A DNA stretch of 64,000 nucleotides, from positions 930,001 to 994,000 of the forward strand of contig NZ_AP024908.1 in assembly GCF_024347135.1 (NCBI RefSeq), in the 5' to 3' direction. Below, in pieces: positions 18,245-28,918 of this stretch; position 1 is the stretch's first letter, and every line of letters starts with the position of its first letter. A model generated the notes under the pieces. The model worked only from the letters and a program-made list of their open reading frames with translations. It was not told the origin of the DNA and did not search any database. Source of the DNA: Vibrio spartinae. GTDB taxonomy: Bacteria > Pseudomonadota > Gammaproteobacteria > Enterobacterales > Vibrionaceae. A program made the translations under genes and the position numbers.

Positions 18245-18266
18245 GACGCATAAGGAGCCATGCGTC
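18245..18266 (+). terminator. Possible terminator after lysE-like gene
   Basis: A 7-bp stem GACGCAT/ATGCGTC with an 8-base loop lies 25 bp after the stop, without a clear T-run. Confidence 0.4.
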
Positions 18267-18383
18267 ATTCACTCATTCGGACCTTTGAGCATAGTTGAAT
18301 ATGGTTGATTTTGATTCGACTCACAGTCAGCACGATGAATGCGGTCTACACTGAATATGCTTTTTCATCAGAAGGATAACGTG

Positions 18384-19832
18384 ATGACGACAAGATCAGC
18401 CGGACGCTTTTTGATTTTACTCCTGTGTTTATTCCCCTTTCTCAGTGTCGCATCGACACACTCCAGCCCAGTCTCTTCGATTGATATGACGCATTCCTGG
18501 GCCGGTTATGCTTGCGTCATTCTCTTTATCATCGCCTATATCACCGTCACTTTTGAAGAAACCATCAAGCTGAAAAAGTCGAAGCCGGTCCTGCTGGCTG
18601 CCGGGATTATCTGGGCCATTATCGGTTTTTCTTATCAACAAATTGATCAAATGGAAGTCGCCAAAGCGGCTTTCGAGAAAAACCTGCTGGAATATGCTGA
18701 ATTGTTGCTCTTCCTGCTGGTGGCGATGACTTACATTAATGCCATGGAAGAGCGGCGCTTGTTTGACACCTTGCGGTCGTGGATGGTCAGTAAAGGATTC
18801 AGCTACGCGGCTTTGTTCTGGCTGACCGGATTACTCGCTTTTTTCATTTCTCCGGTTGCAGATAACCTGACGACGGCCCTGTTGATGTGTGCTGTCGTCA
18901 TGAAAGTCAGTGAAAATAACCCGCACTTCGTCAATCTCTGCTGTATTAATATTGTCATTGCCGCCAATGCCGGGGGCGCATTCAGCCCGTTTGGCGACAT
19001 TACCACATTGATGGTCTGGCAGGCGGGTATGGCCGGTTTTCTCCAGTTTTTTAACCTCTTTATTCCATCAGTCGTCAATTACATGCTTCCGGCACTGCTC
19101 ATGTCATATTTTTTACCCAAAGGCTGCCCGAACCTTGTTCAGGACCATGTTGCCCCCAAACGGGGCGCAAAACGGATTGTGGCATTATTCTTACTGACGA
19201 TTCTCACCGCTGTCAGTTTCCACGCTTTATTCGAATTCCCCCCCGTCGTGGGCATGATGATGGGCTTGGCTTATCTCCAGTTTTTCGGCTACTACCTCCA
19301 AAAATCACTGCCCCGCTTCCTCGCACGACAGAAAGCGCTCGCGCTCGCCAATCATGATGAGACCACTCTCAAGCGATTGGGCTCAATCGTCCCTTTTGAC
19401 GTTTTTAAACGTATCTCACATGCAGAGTGGGATACTTTGCTGTTTTTCTACGGTATCGTCATGAGTGTCGGTGGCTTAAGTCTGCTCGGCTACCTCAGTC
19501 TGATATCCGGCACCATCTATCCGCATTGGGGCGCCCAATGGGCGAACATATTCATGGGCGCCCTCTCCGCGATTATCGATAACATTCCGATCATGTATGC
19601 CGTACTCACCATGAATCCCATTATGTCTGACGGCAACTGGCTTCTCATTACGCTGACTGCCGGTGTCGGCGGCAGTCTGCTGTCGATTGGTTCTGCTGCT
19701 GGCGTCGCGCTGATGGGGGCTTCTCACGGACAGTATACTTTTTTGAGTCATTTGAGATGGACCCCCGTGATTGCATTAGGTTATGCCGCCAGTATTGTGA
19801 CGCATATCTGGCTCAATCAAGCTCAGTTCTGA
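18384..19832 (+). CDS. nhaD: Na+/H+ antiporter NhaD
   Basis: A 482-residue sodium (and lithium)/proton antiporter of the ion-transporter superfamily. The N-terminus looks like a cleavable signal (residues 1-25). Typical NhaD segments are TFEETIKLKKSKPVLLAAGIIWA, the two helix-break motifs SPVADNLTTALL and SAIIDNIPIMYAVLTMNP with their buried Asp residues, and AGGAFSPFGDITTLMVWQAG. It protects against salt at alkaline pH. ATG at 18384 follows AGAAGGA at good spacing; the frame extends upstream without a better site. Fits a marine or estuarine organism. Confidence 0.95.
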   Translation: MTTRSAGRFLILLLCLFPFLSVASTHSSPVSSIDMTHSWAGYACVILFIIAYITVTFEETIKLKKSKPVLLAAGIIWAIIGFSYQQIDQMEVAKAAFEKNLLEYAELLLFLLVAMTYINAMEERRLFDTLRSWMVSKGFSYAALFWLTGLLAFFISPVADNLTTALLMCAVVMKVSENNPHFVNLCCINIVIAANAGGAFSPFGDITTLMVWQAGMAGFLQFFNLFIPSVVNYMLPALLMSYFLPKGCPNLVQDHVAPKRGAKRIVALFLLTILTAVSFHALFEFPPVVGMMMGLAYLQFFGYYLQKSLPRFLARQKALALANHDETTLKRLGSIVPFDVFKRISHAEWDTLLFFYGIVMSVGGLSLLGYLSLISGTIYPHWGAQWANIFMGALSAIIDNIPIMYAVLTMNPIMSDGNWLLITLTAGVGGSLLSIGSAAGVALMGASHGQYTFLSHLRWTPVIALGYAASIVTHIWLNQAQF

Positions 19833-19975
19833 GTTCAGCCAACCGGACATGATGGCAAATAAGCTATTGAATACATATTAATATTCATTCGGCCTCAGAT
19901 CGGATAGACTATTCTCTGACCATCTCTGACAGTCAGATTCAGAGCTTCACGAGAGACTTTATCAAGGACAGGATC

Positions 19976-20590
19976 ATGAACACCATTTGTTTCGGCAACC
20001 GAAAAATCACCCCATCAAAAGTTGTCTGTGTCGGTAGAAATTATATCGAACATATTCATGAGTTGGATAACGCGGTTCCTGAACAGATGGTGGTGTTCCA
20101 TAAACCCAACAGTAGTATCACCGCACAACTGCACGCCTTCCATGAAGAGCCACTTCACTATGAAACTGAAATCTGTTTTTTGGTCAAAAACAACCGATTT
20201 CATGGTGTTGGACTCGGGCTGGATCTGACCAAAAGAAACCTACAATCCCAGCTCAAGAAACAAGGGTTACCCTGGGAGCGGGCGAAAGCATTCAACGGTT
20301 CGGCCGTCTTCAGTAAGTTTATTGCTTTAAACGACATTGATATCGAGACGCTGAGTCTGGAATTACTGATTAATTGCGTCCGGATTCAGCATGGCTGGGT
20401 CACACAGATGATGTATTCACCCGCGACAATCTTGCAGGAGCTGCAACGTTATACCACGCTGGAAGATGGGGATATTGTGATGACCGGAACCCCCAAGGGT
20501 GTCGGTGTTGTCCAAGCGGGCGATGTTTTTCTGGCCCGCCTGAAAAGTGAAGATCAAACCTTAATCGAAATTGAATGGGTCGCTCAGTAA
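19976..20590 (+). CDS. Fumarylacetoacetate hydrolase family protein
   Basis: A 204-residue enzyme of the FAH fold (YcgM-like branch). The opening KVVCVGRNYIEHIHEL is the conserved N-terminal block, and HYETEICFLV supplies the Glu residues that bind the divalent metal. The MMYSPATILQELQRYTTLEDGDIVMTGTPKGVG stretch is the C-terminal signature. Family members hydrolyse or decarboxylate beta-keto acids such as acylpyruvate or oxaloacetate. The catalytic acid residues are present, so it should be active. It stands alone. Confidence 0.92.
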   Translation: MNTICFGNRKITPSKVVCVGRNYIEHIHELDNAVPEQMVVFHKPNSSITAQLHAFHEEPLHYETEICFLVKNNRFHGVGLGLDLTKRNLQSQLKKQGLPWERAKAFNGSAVFSKFIALNDIDIETLSLELLINCVRIQHGWVTQMMYSPATILQELQRYTTLEDGDIVMTGTPKGVGVVQAGDVFLARLKSEDQTLIEIEWVAQ

Positions 20591-20596
20591 CCCGAC

Positions 20597-20626
20597 GGTG
20601 ACGATGGGAACCGTTACGATGAGAAC
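20597..20626. repeat. 15-bp tandem duplication (2 copies)
   Basis: GGTGACGATGGGAAC is followed by CGTTACGATGAGAAC. It begins seven bases after the FAH gene stop and includes the azlD stop codon. Confidence 0.75.
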
Positions 20627-20934
20627 ACCATCAGATGAAGCACCAGAAACACCATCATGCTCAGCACGGTCGTGAGTAAAACGTTTTTGGTTTTCCAAGA
20701 GATCACGCCAGCCGTCAACGCACCCCACAAATAAGGGTTTTGCCAGTCAAGCCATAACGACTGTTCTGGCATGAACACAATCGGTGCCCAAATCACGGTC
20801 AAGATTGCCGGACCGGAATAGCTCAGAAACCGGTGCAGCTGAGGCCCCAAACGCAGCGGCAGTTTAGGTTCCAAAAAGAGATAGCGACTCAGAAACACCA
20901 CCACAGCCATCATCACAATCTGGATTAAAATCAT
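20614..20934 (-). CDS. azlD: AzlD family branched-chain amino acid export subunit
   Basis: A 106-residue membrane protein with about three to four hydrophobic helices (MAVVVFLSRYLF, GPAILTVIWAPIVF, LWGALTAGVISWKTKNVLLTTVLSMMVFLVL). AzlD is the small partner of AzlC in exporting branched-chain amino acids. It starts one base after the azlC stop, so the two are translationally coupled. The stop codon lies within a short duplication. Confidence 0.88.
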   Translation of the reverse strand: MILIQIVMMAVVVFLSRYLFLEPKLPLRLGPQLHRFLSYSGPAILTVIWAPIVFMPEQSLWLDWQNPYLWGALTAGVISWKTKNVLLTTVLSMMVFLVLHLMVFSS

Positions 20935-20935
20935 G

Positions 20936-21646
20936 CTACTTTCTCTCCATAAAGGTTTCGGTCATATAACCTGCAATCATCGCGGATAAACTCGCGATCA
21001 CCAGACTGCCCTCGACCTGATACACATTCAACAACACCGACATCACGAGCCCAGTCAAAACCGATATTTTCACCGGTAAGGTTTTCATATTCGGAACAAC
21101 AATCGCAATAAAGGTCGCGGCAATCGCGAAATCAAGTCCCAACGTATTCAGGTTCGGAATCGTATGACCGGCGATAATGCCGACCAACGTTGCAATGTTC
21201 CAGATCAGATAAAAACTGAATCCTGCGCCGAATGCATACCAGCGGTTAAAGCGAGCATCATCCTGATGGTTGAGTAAAGCGAACAGTTCATCCGTCAATA
21301 AAAAACCTAACAACAACCGCCAACGCAGTGGCATCGGGCTAATTTTTGAACGCATTGAGACACTGTAGAGAAAATGACGCGAGGTGATAAAAAAGACCGT
21401 CAGGAGCAGAGAAAATAATCCAGCACCGGCCTTCAGCATTCCCGTGACAACCAGCTGCGCGGAACCTGCGAATAAGATCGCAGATAATGCTTGGCTCTCC
21501 ATCACGCTTAACCCGGATTCAACCGCAAACGAACCGGCTAACAGCCCCCAGGGTAACACGGCAATACTTAAAGGCATCATTGCAAACGAGCCCCGGAAAA
21601 ATAGTCTTGTCCGTGTATCTGAAGCGTGGGGCACTTCGGTCATCAT
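20936..21646 (-). CDS. azlC: AzlC family branched-chain amino acid permease
   Basis: The large subunit of the AzlCD exporter, about 236 residues with the start used here. Conserved segments are FRGSFAMMPLSIAVLPWGLLAGSFAVESGLS, SAILFAGSAQLVVTGMLKAG and RHFLYSVSMRSKISPMP. The frame is open to 21739, but AAGG lies eight bases before the ATG at 21646, whereas no ribosome site precedes the upstream ATGs; the ATGs at 21652 and 21643 are also possible. It forms an operon with azlD. Confidence 0.88.
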   Translation of the reverse strand: MMTEVPHASDTRTRLFFRGSFAMMPLSIAVLPWGLLAGSFAVESGLSVMESQALSAILFAGSAQLVVTGMLKAGAGLFSLLLTVFFITSRHFLYSVSMRSKISPMPLRWRLLLGFLLTDELFALLNHQDDARFNRWYAFGAGFSFYLIWNIATLVGIIAGHTIPNLNTLGLDFAIAATFIAIVVPNMKTLPVKISVLTGLVMSVLLNVYQVEGSLVIASLSAMIAGYMTETFMERK

Positions 21647-21794
21647 CGTCATTACCTTATTATTCCTCATCATCCTTGTCGTGTTTATCCGATCATAACC
21701 AATCCTGAAGCAAAAAAATTGCAAATTATTGCTATTCAAATCAGTACAGAGACGAAACGCTACAGCATAACAACATTACCGGTGCGCCAGAAAC

Positions 21795-21825
21795 AAAAAA
21801 TCCGGCGGTTGAGGCCGGATTTTTG
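21795..21825 (-). terminator. Terminator after the DUF3103-like gene
   Basis: A strong stem AAAAATCCGGC/GCCGGATTTTT with a 7-base loop is flanked by A and T runs and lies 39 bp beyond the stop of the 21864-22916 gene. Its symmetry would let it act on both strands. Confidence 0.85.
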
Positions 21826-21863
21826 CGCGCCATACGAACACAACAACATACTATCTCACGGAT

Positions 21864-22916
21864 TTAATTGGGTTCAACAAAGAACGGTTCCATACTGATC
21901 ACTGCATTATCCGCGGAACAGTGGAAATCAGCATAAGATTTACCGCGCTCAAGGGTATAACACGCATCAACGAAGTCATCATCATCAACAAACACTGAGT
22001 CAGGCATCGCTGCAATCACACGACTGGTAATTTCGGCAATCGCTGATGAGGGTGGCCAACCCGCCAGAGAACCAGCGGCACCGACAGCAGTGACTAAAGC
22101 CTGAACTAAGGTTTTATAATTGGTTCCTGAGTCATGTTCATACATTAACATGTCAACGACCCGATAATCATATTCCGACCAGTTAATCACAATTTGATTG
22201 GGATAATAGTTGGTCTCTTTATCATCCAAATAAGGCATTTCAACCGCGATGATTTGCGGCTCATTGCCACTCAAAACACCAGAGACAATGCTATAAATTT
22301 CTGCCGCGCCTTTAATCCAGGGTTCCCGCACATTGTTGACATTCACTTTAGTTAATTTGGTCGCATCAAAGCCCGTCGCTTCATTGGCTTGCGTACTCAA
22401 GCGAGGTGCATTCGCGGTTTGTTCCTGTAAACCGTTTTCCTGTAAGAGTGTATTCAGCTTTTTGACACTCTCTTTCATGGCGTAATAACCGTTGTCATCC
22501 ACCACCACCACAGGGACATCCGGTTCCTGATCGACCGCCAACGACACTTTGTCACCGCTGAGGGTATAGCCAACCACTTGAGTCCATGAATCTTCATCAC
22601 CGGATGGCGGATACGCAACCACCAAATCGGACATATCATCATTCAGTGCCCGATCGGATGGCAGGAATAACCACATTTCAGTCGTGGCACCGATTGACTG
22701 ACGTGAAAGCATACTTTTAGGGGCTAAAAATGTATTGACCCGTATCGGTGTATGTGATCGTTCGATCTGTTTCATTTGCTGATTCAAGTTGGCTGAATCA
22801 TGGAGCTGAGATGCCAACCGGGCGGCAATTGCATCTTTATCGACCGCAAATGCACTCACGGAAATGAAAGATGCTGCAGCACACAATGCGACGGCTATCG
22901 TATTTTTTAATTTCAT
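21864..22916 (-). CDS. Secreted protein of unknown function, DUF3103-like
   Basis: A 350-residue exported protein. Residues 1-24 form a classical signal peptide with cleavage after SAFA. The mature part has a helical N-terminus and then a globular domain containing REPWIKGAAEIYSIVSG, a YYPNQIVINWSEYDYRVVDMLMYEHD block and an acidic DSVFVDDDDFVDACY stretch with a paired cysteine later. The layout recalls DUF3103 proteins of Vibrio and relatives, but I assign this with only moderate confidence. It is probably periplasmic or extracellular. Confidence 0.7.
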   Translation of the reverse strand: MKLKNTIAVALCAAASFISVSAFAVDKDAIAARLASQLHDSANLNQQMKQIERSHTPIRVNTFLAPKSMLSRQSIGATTEMWLFLPSDRALNDDMSDLVVAYPPSGDEDSWTQVVGYTLSGDKVSLAVDQEPDVPVVVVDDNGYYAMKESVKKLNTLLQENGLQEQTANAPRLSTQANEATGFDATKLTKVNVNNVREPWIKGAAEIYSIVSGVLSGNEPQIIAVEMPYLDDKETNYYPNQIVINWSEYDYRVVDMLMYEHDSGTNYKTLVQALVTAVGAAGSLAGWPPSSAIAEITSRVIAAMPDSVFVDDDDFVDACYTLERGKSYADFHCSADNAVISMEPFFVEPN

Positions 22917-23264
22917 AGTTTCTCCAGTATTTCAGTACAGTATTGATATGGAAATATGCCCACATATTCATATAACATATCAAACCATAACATGACAATT
23001 TTCTTTACTGTAAAAAATGCGATAAACCGGAAGGAAAATATGACAGCACATCACAATGTTTTAGCACAGATAAAATAACAAGGCATTTTATCTGTTGTTC
23101 AGTGAACCGTTCGTTATTGCGACCAGAGAGATAGTGCAACCAGAGAAATAGTACTTATTAATTGCTTGTGTACTCACAATAAATCAAATATATCGATTAA
23201 CGATAATATGATAATGTCGTGACTCAATATAACGCGAACGATTCCGAGGGAAGTCAATAACCTT
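22917..23264. other. Intergenic region with palindrome
   Basis: This 348-bp divergent gap holds a perfect 10-bp inverted repeat CAGATAAAAT-N8-ATTTTATCTG (23067-23094) and a 17-bp duplication. No reading frame or clear promoter element is seen. Confidence 0.5.
23120..23153. repeat. 17-bp tandem duplication (2 copies)
   Basis: CGACCAGAGAGATAGTG is followed by CAACCAGAGAAATAGTA, with four mismatches. Confidence 0.75.
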
Positions 23265-23819
23265 ATGCTGAAATGGACGATAGATCAGGATATTATTTTA
23301 TACCAGTTGCATGAATCATTTGCGGCCCAATATGCTGAGCTCGTACAAGAGAATCAACAATACCTCTCACAATGGTTAAACTGGCCCAGAATTTGTCATA
23401 CACCGGACGATTTTAAAACCTTTATTCAGGGGTCACTGTATAAATATATTGATGGTGATGGTCTGGATTGCGCGATTGAGTTTCGAGGCGTGCTGGTCGG
23501 AAATATTGGTTTTAATACCATCGACCATGAGCTGAAAAAAGCCGAAATCGGTTATTGGCTCGGTCAGCAATATCAGGGAAACGGCATTATTACCCGCGCT
23601 TGCCGTTTTTTAATTGCTTATGCATTCGAAACACTCAATGTCGAAAAAGTTCAAATCGCTGTGGCTGAAGATAACCGGCCAAGCAGAGCCGTCTGCGAAC
23701 GGTTAGGCATGACATTGGAAGGCATTATCAGCCATCAGGAAAGAATCGGGGATCGCATCCTGAGTCATGCGATTTACGGTATTTTTCCATCGCAATTCCC
23801 CATACCTGATCACGCATGA
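23265..23819 (+). CDS. RimJ/RimL-type GNAT acetyltransferase
   Basis: A 184-residue N-acetyltransferase. The family features are LYQLHESFAAQYAELVQENQ near the start, the strand ELKKAEIGYWLGQQYQGNGIITRACRFLI that binds acetyl-CoA, and NRPSRAVCERLGMTLEG. This resembles ribosomal-protein-serine acetyltransferases (RimL, YdaF), so a protein N-terminus is a likely substrate. The ATG at 23265 is in a weak ribosome-site context. Its stop is three bases from the convergent LysR gene. Confidence 0.9.
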   Translation: MLKWTIDQDIILYQLHESFAAQYAELVQENQQYLSQWLNWPRICHTPDDFKTFIQGSLYKYIDGDGLDCAIEFRGVLVGNIGFNTIDHELKKAEIGYWLGQQYQGNGIITRACRFLIAYAFETLNVEKVQIAVAEDNRPSRAVCERLGMTLEGIISHQERIGDRILSHAIYGIFPSQFPIPDHA

Positions 23820-23822
23820 TTC

Positions 23823-24755
23823 TCACGATATTTTTTCGTCAGCAATGGGTTTCTCAGCCAGCGGATAAGCCTGACGCATAAACTGAATAAAGGCTTGCAC
23901 AGCGCCAGATGTATGCCGGTGACGCGGATAGGCCAGATGCCATCCCGGGAAAAACGGACAGAATTCATCCAGAACGGACACCAGTTCACCTCGTTCCAGC
24001 CAAGGTCTGAGTTTATCTTCCGTCCAGAAGACAATCCCCTGATGCTCACATGCAGCCGTCACCGCCAGATCTCTGCTGGTGGTGATCAATGGCCCGTCGA
24101 CAGCCATTGAAAACCAGTGTCCGTACCGATAAAACTCCCACCGATACACTCCCCCATTCCCGGAAAGACGCCAGTTCAGACACTGATGTTCACGCAGGTC
24201 TGCCGGCGTTTCAGGACAACCATATTTTTGCAGATACGGAGGGGAAGCCGCTGCACACATGCGGACTTCCGGCCCGATCGGGTAGGCAATCATGTCCTGC
24301 TCAACAAACTCCCACAACCGGATCCCAACATCAAAACCATCGGCAACTAAATCAATGAACGCATCTTCGACTAGAATATCCAACACGATATCGGGATATA
24401 CCCGATAAAACTGCCCCAAAATCGGCTGTAAGATCGAATCGGCCGCTGCTGTGGTAATGTGCAACCGCACCGTACCCGCCAATGCGCCCGACTGAGTCTG
24501 TACTTCACTGAATGCCGCTTCGATTTCATCCAACGCCGGCCGCAGCCGCTGATAAAATTGCAATCCGATTTCTGTCAGTACCACACTCCGAGTCGTCCTG
24601 TTAAACAACCGGCTGCCCAGATTGTCCTCCAAACGTTTAATAATCTGACTCAGTGCCGATGGTGTGATGCGTAATACTTTCGCTGCGGCAGAGAAACTCC
24701 CTTGTTCAGCAACGGCTTTGAACGCTTTTATTTCTGTATATTCACTGCTTTTCAT
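23823..24755 (-). CDS. LysR family transcriptional regulator
   Basis: A 310-residue LysR-type regulator. The winged helix-turn-helix is clear (FKAVAEQGSFSAAAKVLRITPSALSQIIKRLEDNLG, residues about 9-45, then FNRTTRSVVLT). The effector-binding domain has the PbpB2 fold segments LHITTAAADSILQPIL and WEFVEQDMIAYPIG. It belongs to the group resembling those divergent from oxidoreductases. It is divergent from the aldo/keto reductase gene 213 bp away, which it likely controls. Confidence 0.93.
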   Translation of the reverse strand: MKSSEYTEIKAFKAVAEQGSFSAAAKVLRITPSALSQIIKRLEDNLGSRLFNRTTRSVVLTEIGLQFYQRLRPALDEIEAAFSEVQTQSGALAGTVRLHITTAAADSILQPILGQFYRVYPDIVLDILVEDAFIDLVADGFDVGIRLWEFVEQDMIAYPIGPEVRMCAAASPPYLQKYGCPETPADLREHQCLNWRLSGNGGVYRWEFYRYGHWFSMAVDGPLITTSRDLAVTAACEHQGIVFWTEDKLRPWLERGELVSVLDEFCPFFPGWHLAYPRHRHTSGAVQAFIQFMRQAYPLAEKPIADEKIS

Positions 24756-24866
24756 TCATATGACTCTTGAGACTAGGCTGTTTGGACAGAGAGAGTTGTT
24801 CCCAATGATTTCATCGGTGCTGGATATGGTGCAGGCTTCGCGCTAACTGACCACGACTTTAGATGA

Positions 24867-25964
<1,098 letters not shown>

Positions 25965-26010
25965 CGTCATACAATCACGGCGGTTCGCGTCATTCACACA
26001 CTTTTTCCGA

Positions 26011-26036
26011 CCCATGAGCCTCTTGAGGCTCATGGG
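26011..26036. terminator. Palindrome across the LysR stop codon
   Basis: A perfect 12-bp arm palindrome (CCCATGAGCCTC / GAGGCTCATGGG, two-base centre) contains the stop codon of the LysR gene at 26030. No T-run follows on either strand, so it may stabilise the 3' end rather than terminate. Confidence 0.45.
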
Positions 26037-26929
26037 CTATCGGACGCCATCGTCCCGGAGATAGTTGCCAGCGAAGCGGCAATCCCATCCATCGCTAAAC
26101 TCACTTTGGCACTGGCTTTCTGAAATGGCCTGAGCGCATAAATCGTTTCACACCGATCAAACGGGTCATCCATCACTTTGACCAATTCCCCAGAACCAAT
26201 TGCTGCCGCAACAACCCAATTCGGTAAACAACAAACGCCAATGCCTGCCATTGCCAGCATCAACTGAGCATGAAAATCATCACATCTGGCCGCAATCACA
26301 TTTGATTTTTCCAGTCCTTTCCAACACAGCGAGTTGTACTCGGCGCATTTATCAATCAGCGGCAAATGGTTGAACTGGCTAATCTGCTCAGCAGAATAGC
26401 GGGACAATAACACCGGACTGGCACAGATGTGCCATGTTTGAGTCCCGACTTTTTGCGGATACAGACTACTATCTGGTTGTTCGCCGATACGAATGGCAAG
26501 GTCGAGACGCTCAACAATCGGATCAACCAATCGTTCGGTTAAATTCAAATGAATATCAAGGCTTATCTCTTGTTGGTGACACTGGGTCAGAAAAGGGATC
26601 ACGATCATTTTGCCAAATGTCGGCAGACAGCTCATGCGGATAACGCCGGACGTTGACTGTTCGATTGCACGAATCGTCTCCACTGTATCAGCGAGATCTT
26701 TTAACAGCGGCTTGGATTGCTCATATAAATAGCGTCCCGCTTCTGTTAATCCTAAAAAACGGCTCGAACGGATCAGTAACTTCGCTTTGATTAACTGTTC
26801 CAGTTGATCAATCTGCCGGGTGACCGTTGAAACATGCACACCAATCTGCGCGGCAGCTTTTGAAAAATTGCCTTGATCAACAACCGTCGCAAATAAAAAA
26901 AGCTGCTCTGAACTCGGATAATGATTCAC
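26030..26929 (-). CDS. LysR family transcriptional regulator
   Basis: A 299-residue LysR-type regulator. The helix-turn-helix is FATVVDQGNFSKAAAQIGVHVSTVTRQIDQLEQ (residues 12-44), followed by LLIRSSRFLGLTEAGRYLYE. The ligand domain contains SGVIRMSCLPTFGKMIVIPFL and RLDLAIRIGEQPDSSLYP. It is divergent from the MFS transporter, with only 102 bp between starts, so it probably controls that gene. The stop codon lies inside a large palindrome. Confidence 0.92.
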   Translation of the reverse strand: MNHYPSSEQLFLFATVVDQGNFSKAAAQIGVHVSTVTRQIDQLEQLIKAKLLIRSSRFLGLTEAGRYLYEQSKPLLKDLADTVETIRAIEQSTSGVIRMSCLPTFGKMIVIPFLTQCHQQEISLDIHLNLTERLVDPIVERLDLAIRIGEQPDSSLYPQKVGTQTWHICASPVLLSRYSAEQISQFNHLPLIDKCAEYNSLCWKGLEKSNVIAARCDDFHAQLMLAMAGIGVCCLPNWVVAAAIGSGELVKVMDDPFDRCETIYALRPFQKASAKVSLAMDGIAASLATISGTMASDSP

Positions 26930-27031
26930 TGAATTTGCACCTTACGCAAAGCTGTATTGCAAGAACCTTTATATTAATCCGATGCGATTTGAATACAATC
27001 CTCAATACCGTGCAAAACACAGGAACTCAAA

Positions 27032-28279
27032 ATGCACCACGCCCCATCCCAACAATCACAAGTAAAATCCCAGCAATTACACATCAAAAAACTCATCCTG
27101 ATCATCACGATTTTAGGTCAGGCGTCGATTGCGTTGTATCTGCCAGCGTTGCCTGAAATCAGCCGCGGTCTGGTGATTGATGAATTCCAAACCAAATTAA
27201 CCGTCACATGCTTCATTATCGGTTTTGGTATATCGCCTCTGTTTTTCGGCCCGATTTCTGACCGTATCGGGAGAAAACCAATTCTATTCACAGCCTTACT
27301 ACTGGCATTGGTGGGATTTGTCGGCAATATATTCAGTACAACCTTTGAAGTATTCACCTTATGCCGAATTCTGGAAGGTCTGGGATGTGGCGGATTACTG
27401 ACCAGTGGCCGGGCCATTGTCAGAGATGTTTTCTCCGGTAAAGAACTGGCAAGTGCTTCATCCTATTTGTCGATGGGATTTGCGCTTGGCTTCGGATTAA
27501 GCCCGGTGATTGGCGGTCTGCTGACCAAGACCTTCCATTGGACCTCCGTTTTTATTTTTCTGGCTCTGTTTGATTTGTTCATCATGGGACTGTGCTTTTT
27601 CTATCTTCCGGAAACCAAAACAGCAACACCTGGAAAACCGCAGGATAATCTATTAAAAATAACCCTGAAGGATTATCTTCATGCAATCTCCAACCACCAA
27701 TTTATGCTCAACGTACTCGGTGGATTTTTTGCCTACTGTATTGTGATTTCCTACAACGTCATGACGCCATTTTTAGTTCAGGGATATTTTCACTTTTCTC
27801 CGGATGAATACGGATATCTCGCAGTCCTTATTGGGGTTCCCTATTATCTGGCAGCATCCATGAATCGTCAGATTGTTCTGAAACACAGCATTTATTTTTC
27901 ATGTATGCTCGGGGGATTTCTGATTCTCGTTGCCGGTACAGTCATGCTCGGTGCCAATCTAAGCGGATACCAGAATATTTATGTATTGATTGTCCCGTTC
28001 ATGGTGGCAACATTCGGTCAGGCTCTGATATTCAGTAATACCATTGCCTCAGCACTGCAACTGTTCCCGGCAACATCCGGCGGCAGAATGAGTGCGCTCT
28101 ACAGTAGCTTACAGATGATTTTCGTCAGCCTGATATCGACTTACTTTGCATGCTTGCCGGATAACAATACCATCTATCTGGCGACGGTTGTTGGCTGTAT
28201 GGGAGGATGCTGTCTGATGTGCATCATACTGTGTGAAAGAGTTCGTCGGGCCCATGTCTCAAAAACTGCCACAGCATAA
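27032..28279 (+). CDS. MFS transporter, Bcr/CflA-like drug-efflux type
   Basis: A 415-residue twelve-helix transporter. The DHA1-type motifs are present: FGPISDRIGRKPILF (motif A), CRILEGLGCGGLLTSGRAIVRDVFSGKE, and GFALGFGLSPVIGGLL (motif C, an efflux mark). Bcr/CflA members export drugs such as bicyclomycin or chloramphenicol or small peptides. ATG at 27032 is not preceded by a strong ribosome site. Paired with a divergent LysR regulator. Confidence 0.9.
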   Translation: MHHAPSQQSQVKSQQLHIKKLILIITILGQASIALYLPALPEISRGLVIDEFQTKLTVTCFIIGFGISPLFFGPISDRIGRKPILFTALLLALVGFVGNIFSTTFEVFTLCRILEGLGCGGLLTSGRAIVRDVFSGKELASASSYLSMGFALGFGLSPVIGGLLTKTFHWTSVFIFLALFDLFIMGLCFFYLPETKTATPGKPQDNLLKITLKDYLHAISNHQFMLNVLGGFFAYCIVISYNVMTPFLVQGYFHFSPDEYGYLAVLIGVPYYLAASMNRQIVLKHSIYFSCMLGGFLILVAGTVMLGANLSGYQNIYVLIVPFMVATFGQALIFSNTIASALQLFPATSGGRMSALYSSLQMIFVSLISTYFACLPDNNTIYLATVVGCMGGCCLMCIILCERVRRAHVSKTATA

Positions 28280-28309
28280 GATGCTCAGCAACAGATTTTT
28301 GCAACAATG

Positions 28310-28918
28310 TTATTGATTCGTATCGGATCGCGCCATCGCCAAACATTTGGTCTTTGTCGCGGCCAGCACCTGTGGGTACAATTCGGCAAAAGCAGCATAC
28401 AAATGTGCATAATGCGTTTTCAGTGCCGGGGTACAACTGCTTAATGCCTGCATTCGCGGAGAACGGTGCGACATCCGCTGTAAAGCGACTGCAATATTGT
28501 CGAATTCAACATAAGACTCCAGCCAACGCCCTTGCCACATCCGTCGGTGAACCTGCATGAAAGATTCCGGCGGTGTAAACGTCAACTCTTGCTCAATTTG
28601 CCCCTGCGCATCTTGGCAAAACATATCAAGCGGGTTGTGATGTAAGTCATGCCAGCGACGGGCTAGACAGTGGTCCCAGAATAAATCGAGTCCGATGGGT
28701 GCAAAACGCCGACTCTCTCCGGGGAAACAGGACTTCACTTCTTGCACCACAGGGTGTTGGTCCGTATAGGCATCAACAAAGCGGTGTAAATGAATCCCCT
28801 TGACGATCGATTCTGGGTAGCGCCCCTGCGGATCACCTTTAACGAAATCGCCCAGCAGATTGCCCAACAAACTGGACTGACAGTGTTGGGCAAGATGCAA
28901 GTGCGCTAAAAAATTCAT
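28310..28918 (-). CDS. acpH: ACP phosphodiesterase (AcpH)
   Basis: A 202-residue acyl-carrier-protein phosphodiesterase that removes the 4'-phosphopantetheine group from ACP. The opening MNFLAHLHLA and LLGNLLGDFVKGD supply conserved His and Asp residues, RFVDAYTDQHP and PIGLDLFWDHCLARRW follow, and the metal-binding character of the family is visible. The frame is open to 29104, but homologs begin at MNFLAHLHLA, so ATG at 28918 is used. Convergent with the MFS gene. Confidence 0.93.
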   Translation of the reverse strand: MNFLAHLHLAQHCQSSLLGNLLGDFVKGDPQGRYPESIVKGIHLHRFVDAYTDQHPVVQEVKSCFPGESRRFAPIGLDLFWDHCLARRWHDLHHNPLDMFCQDAQGQIEQELTFTPPESFMQVHRRMWQGRWLESYVEFDNIAVALQRMSHRSPRMQALSSCTPALKTHYAHLYAAFAELYPQVLAATKTKCLAMARSDTNQ

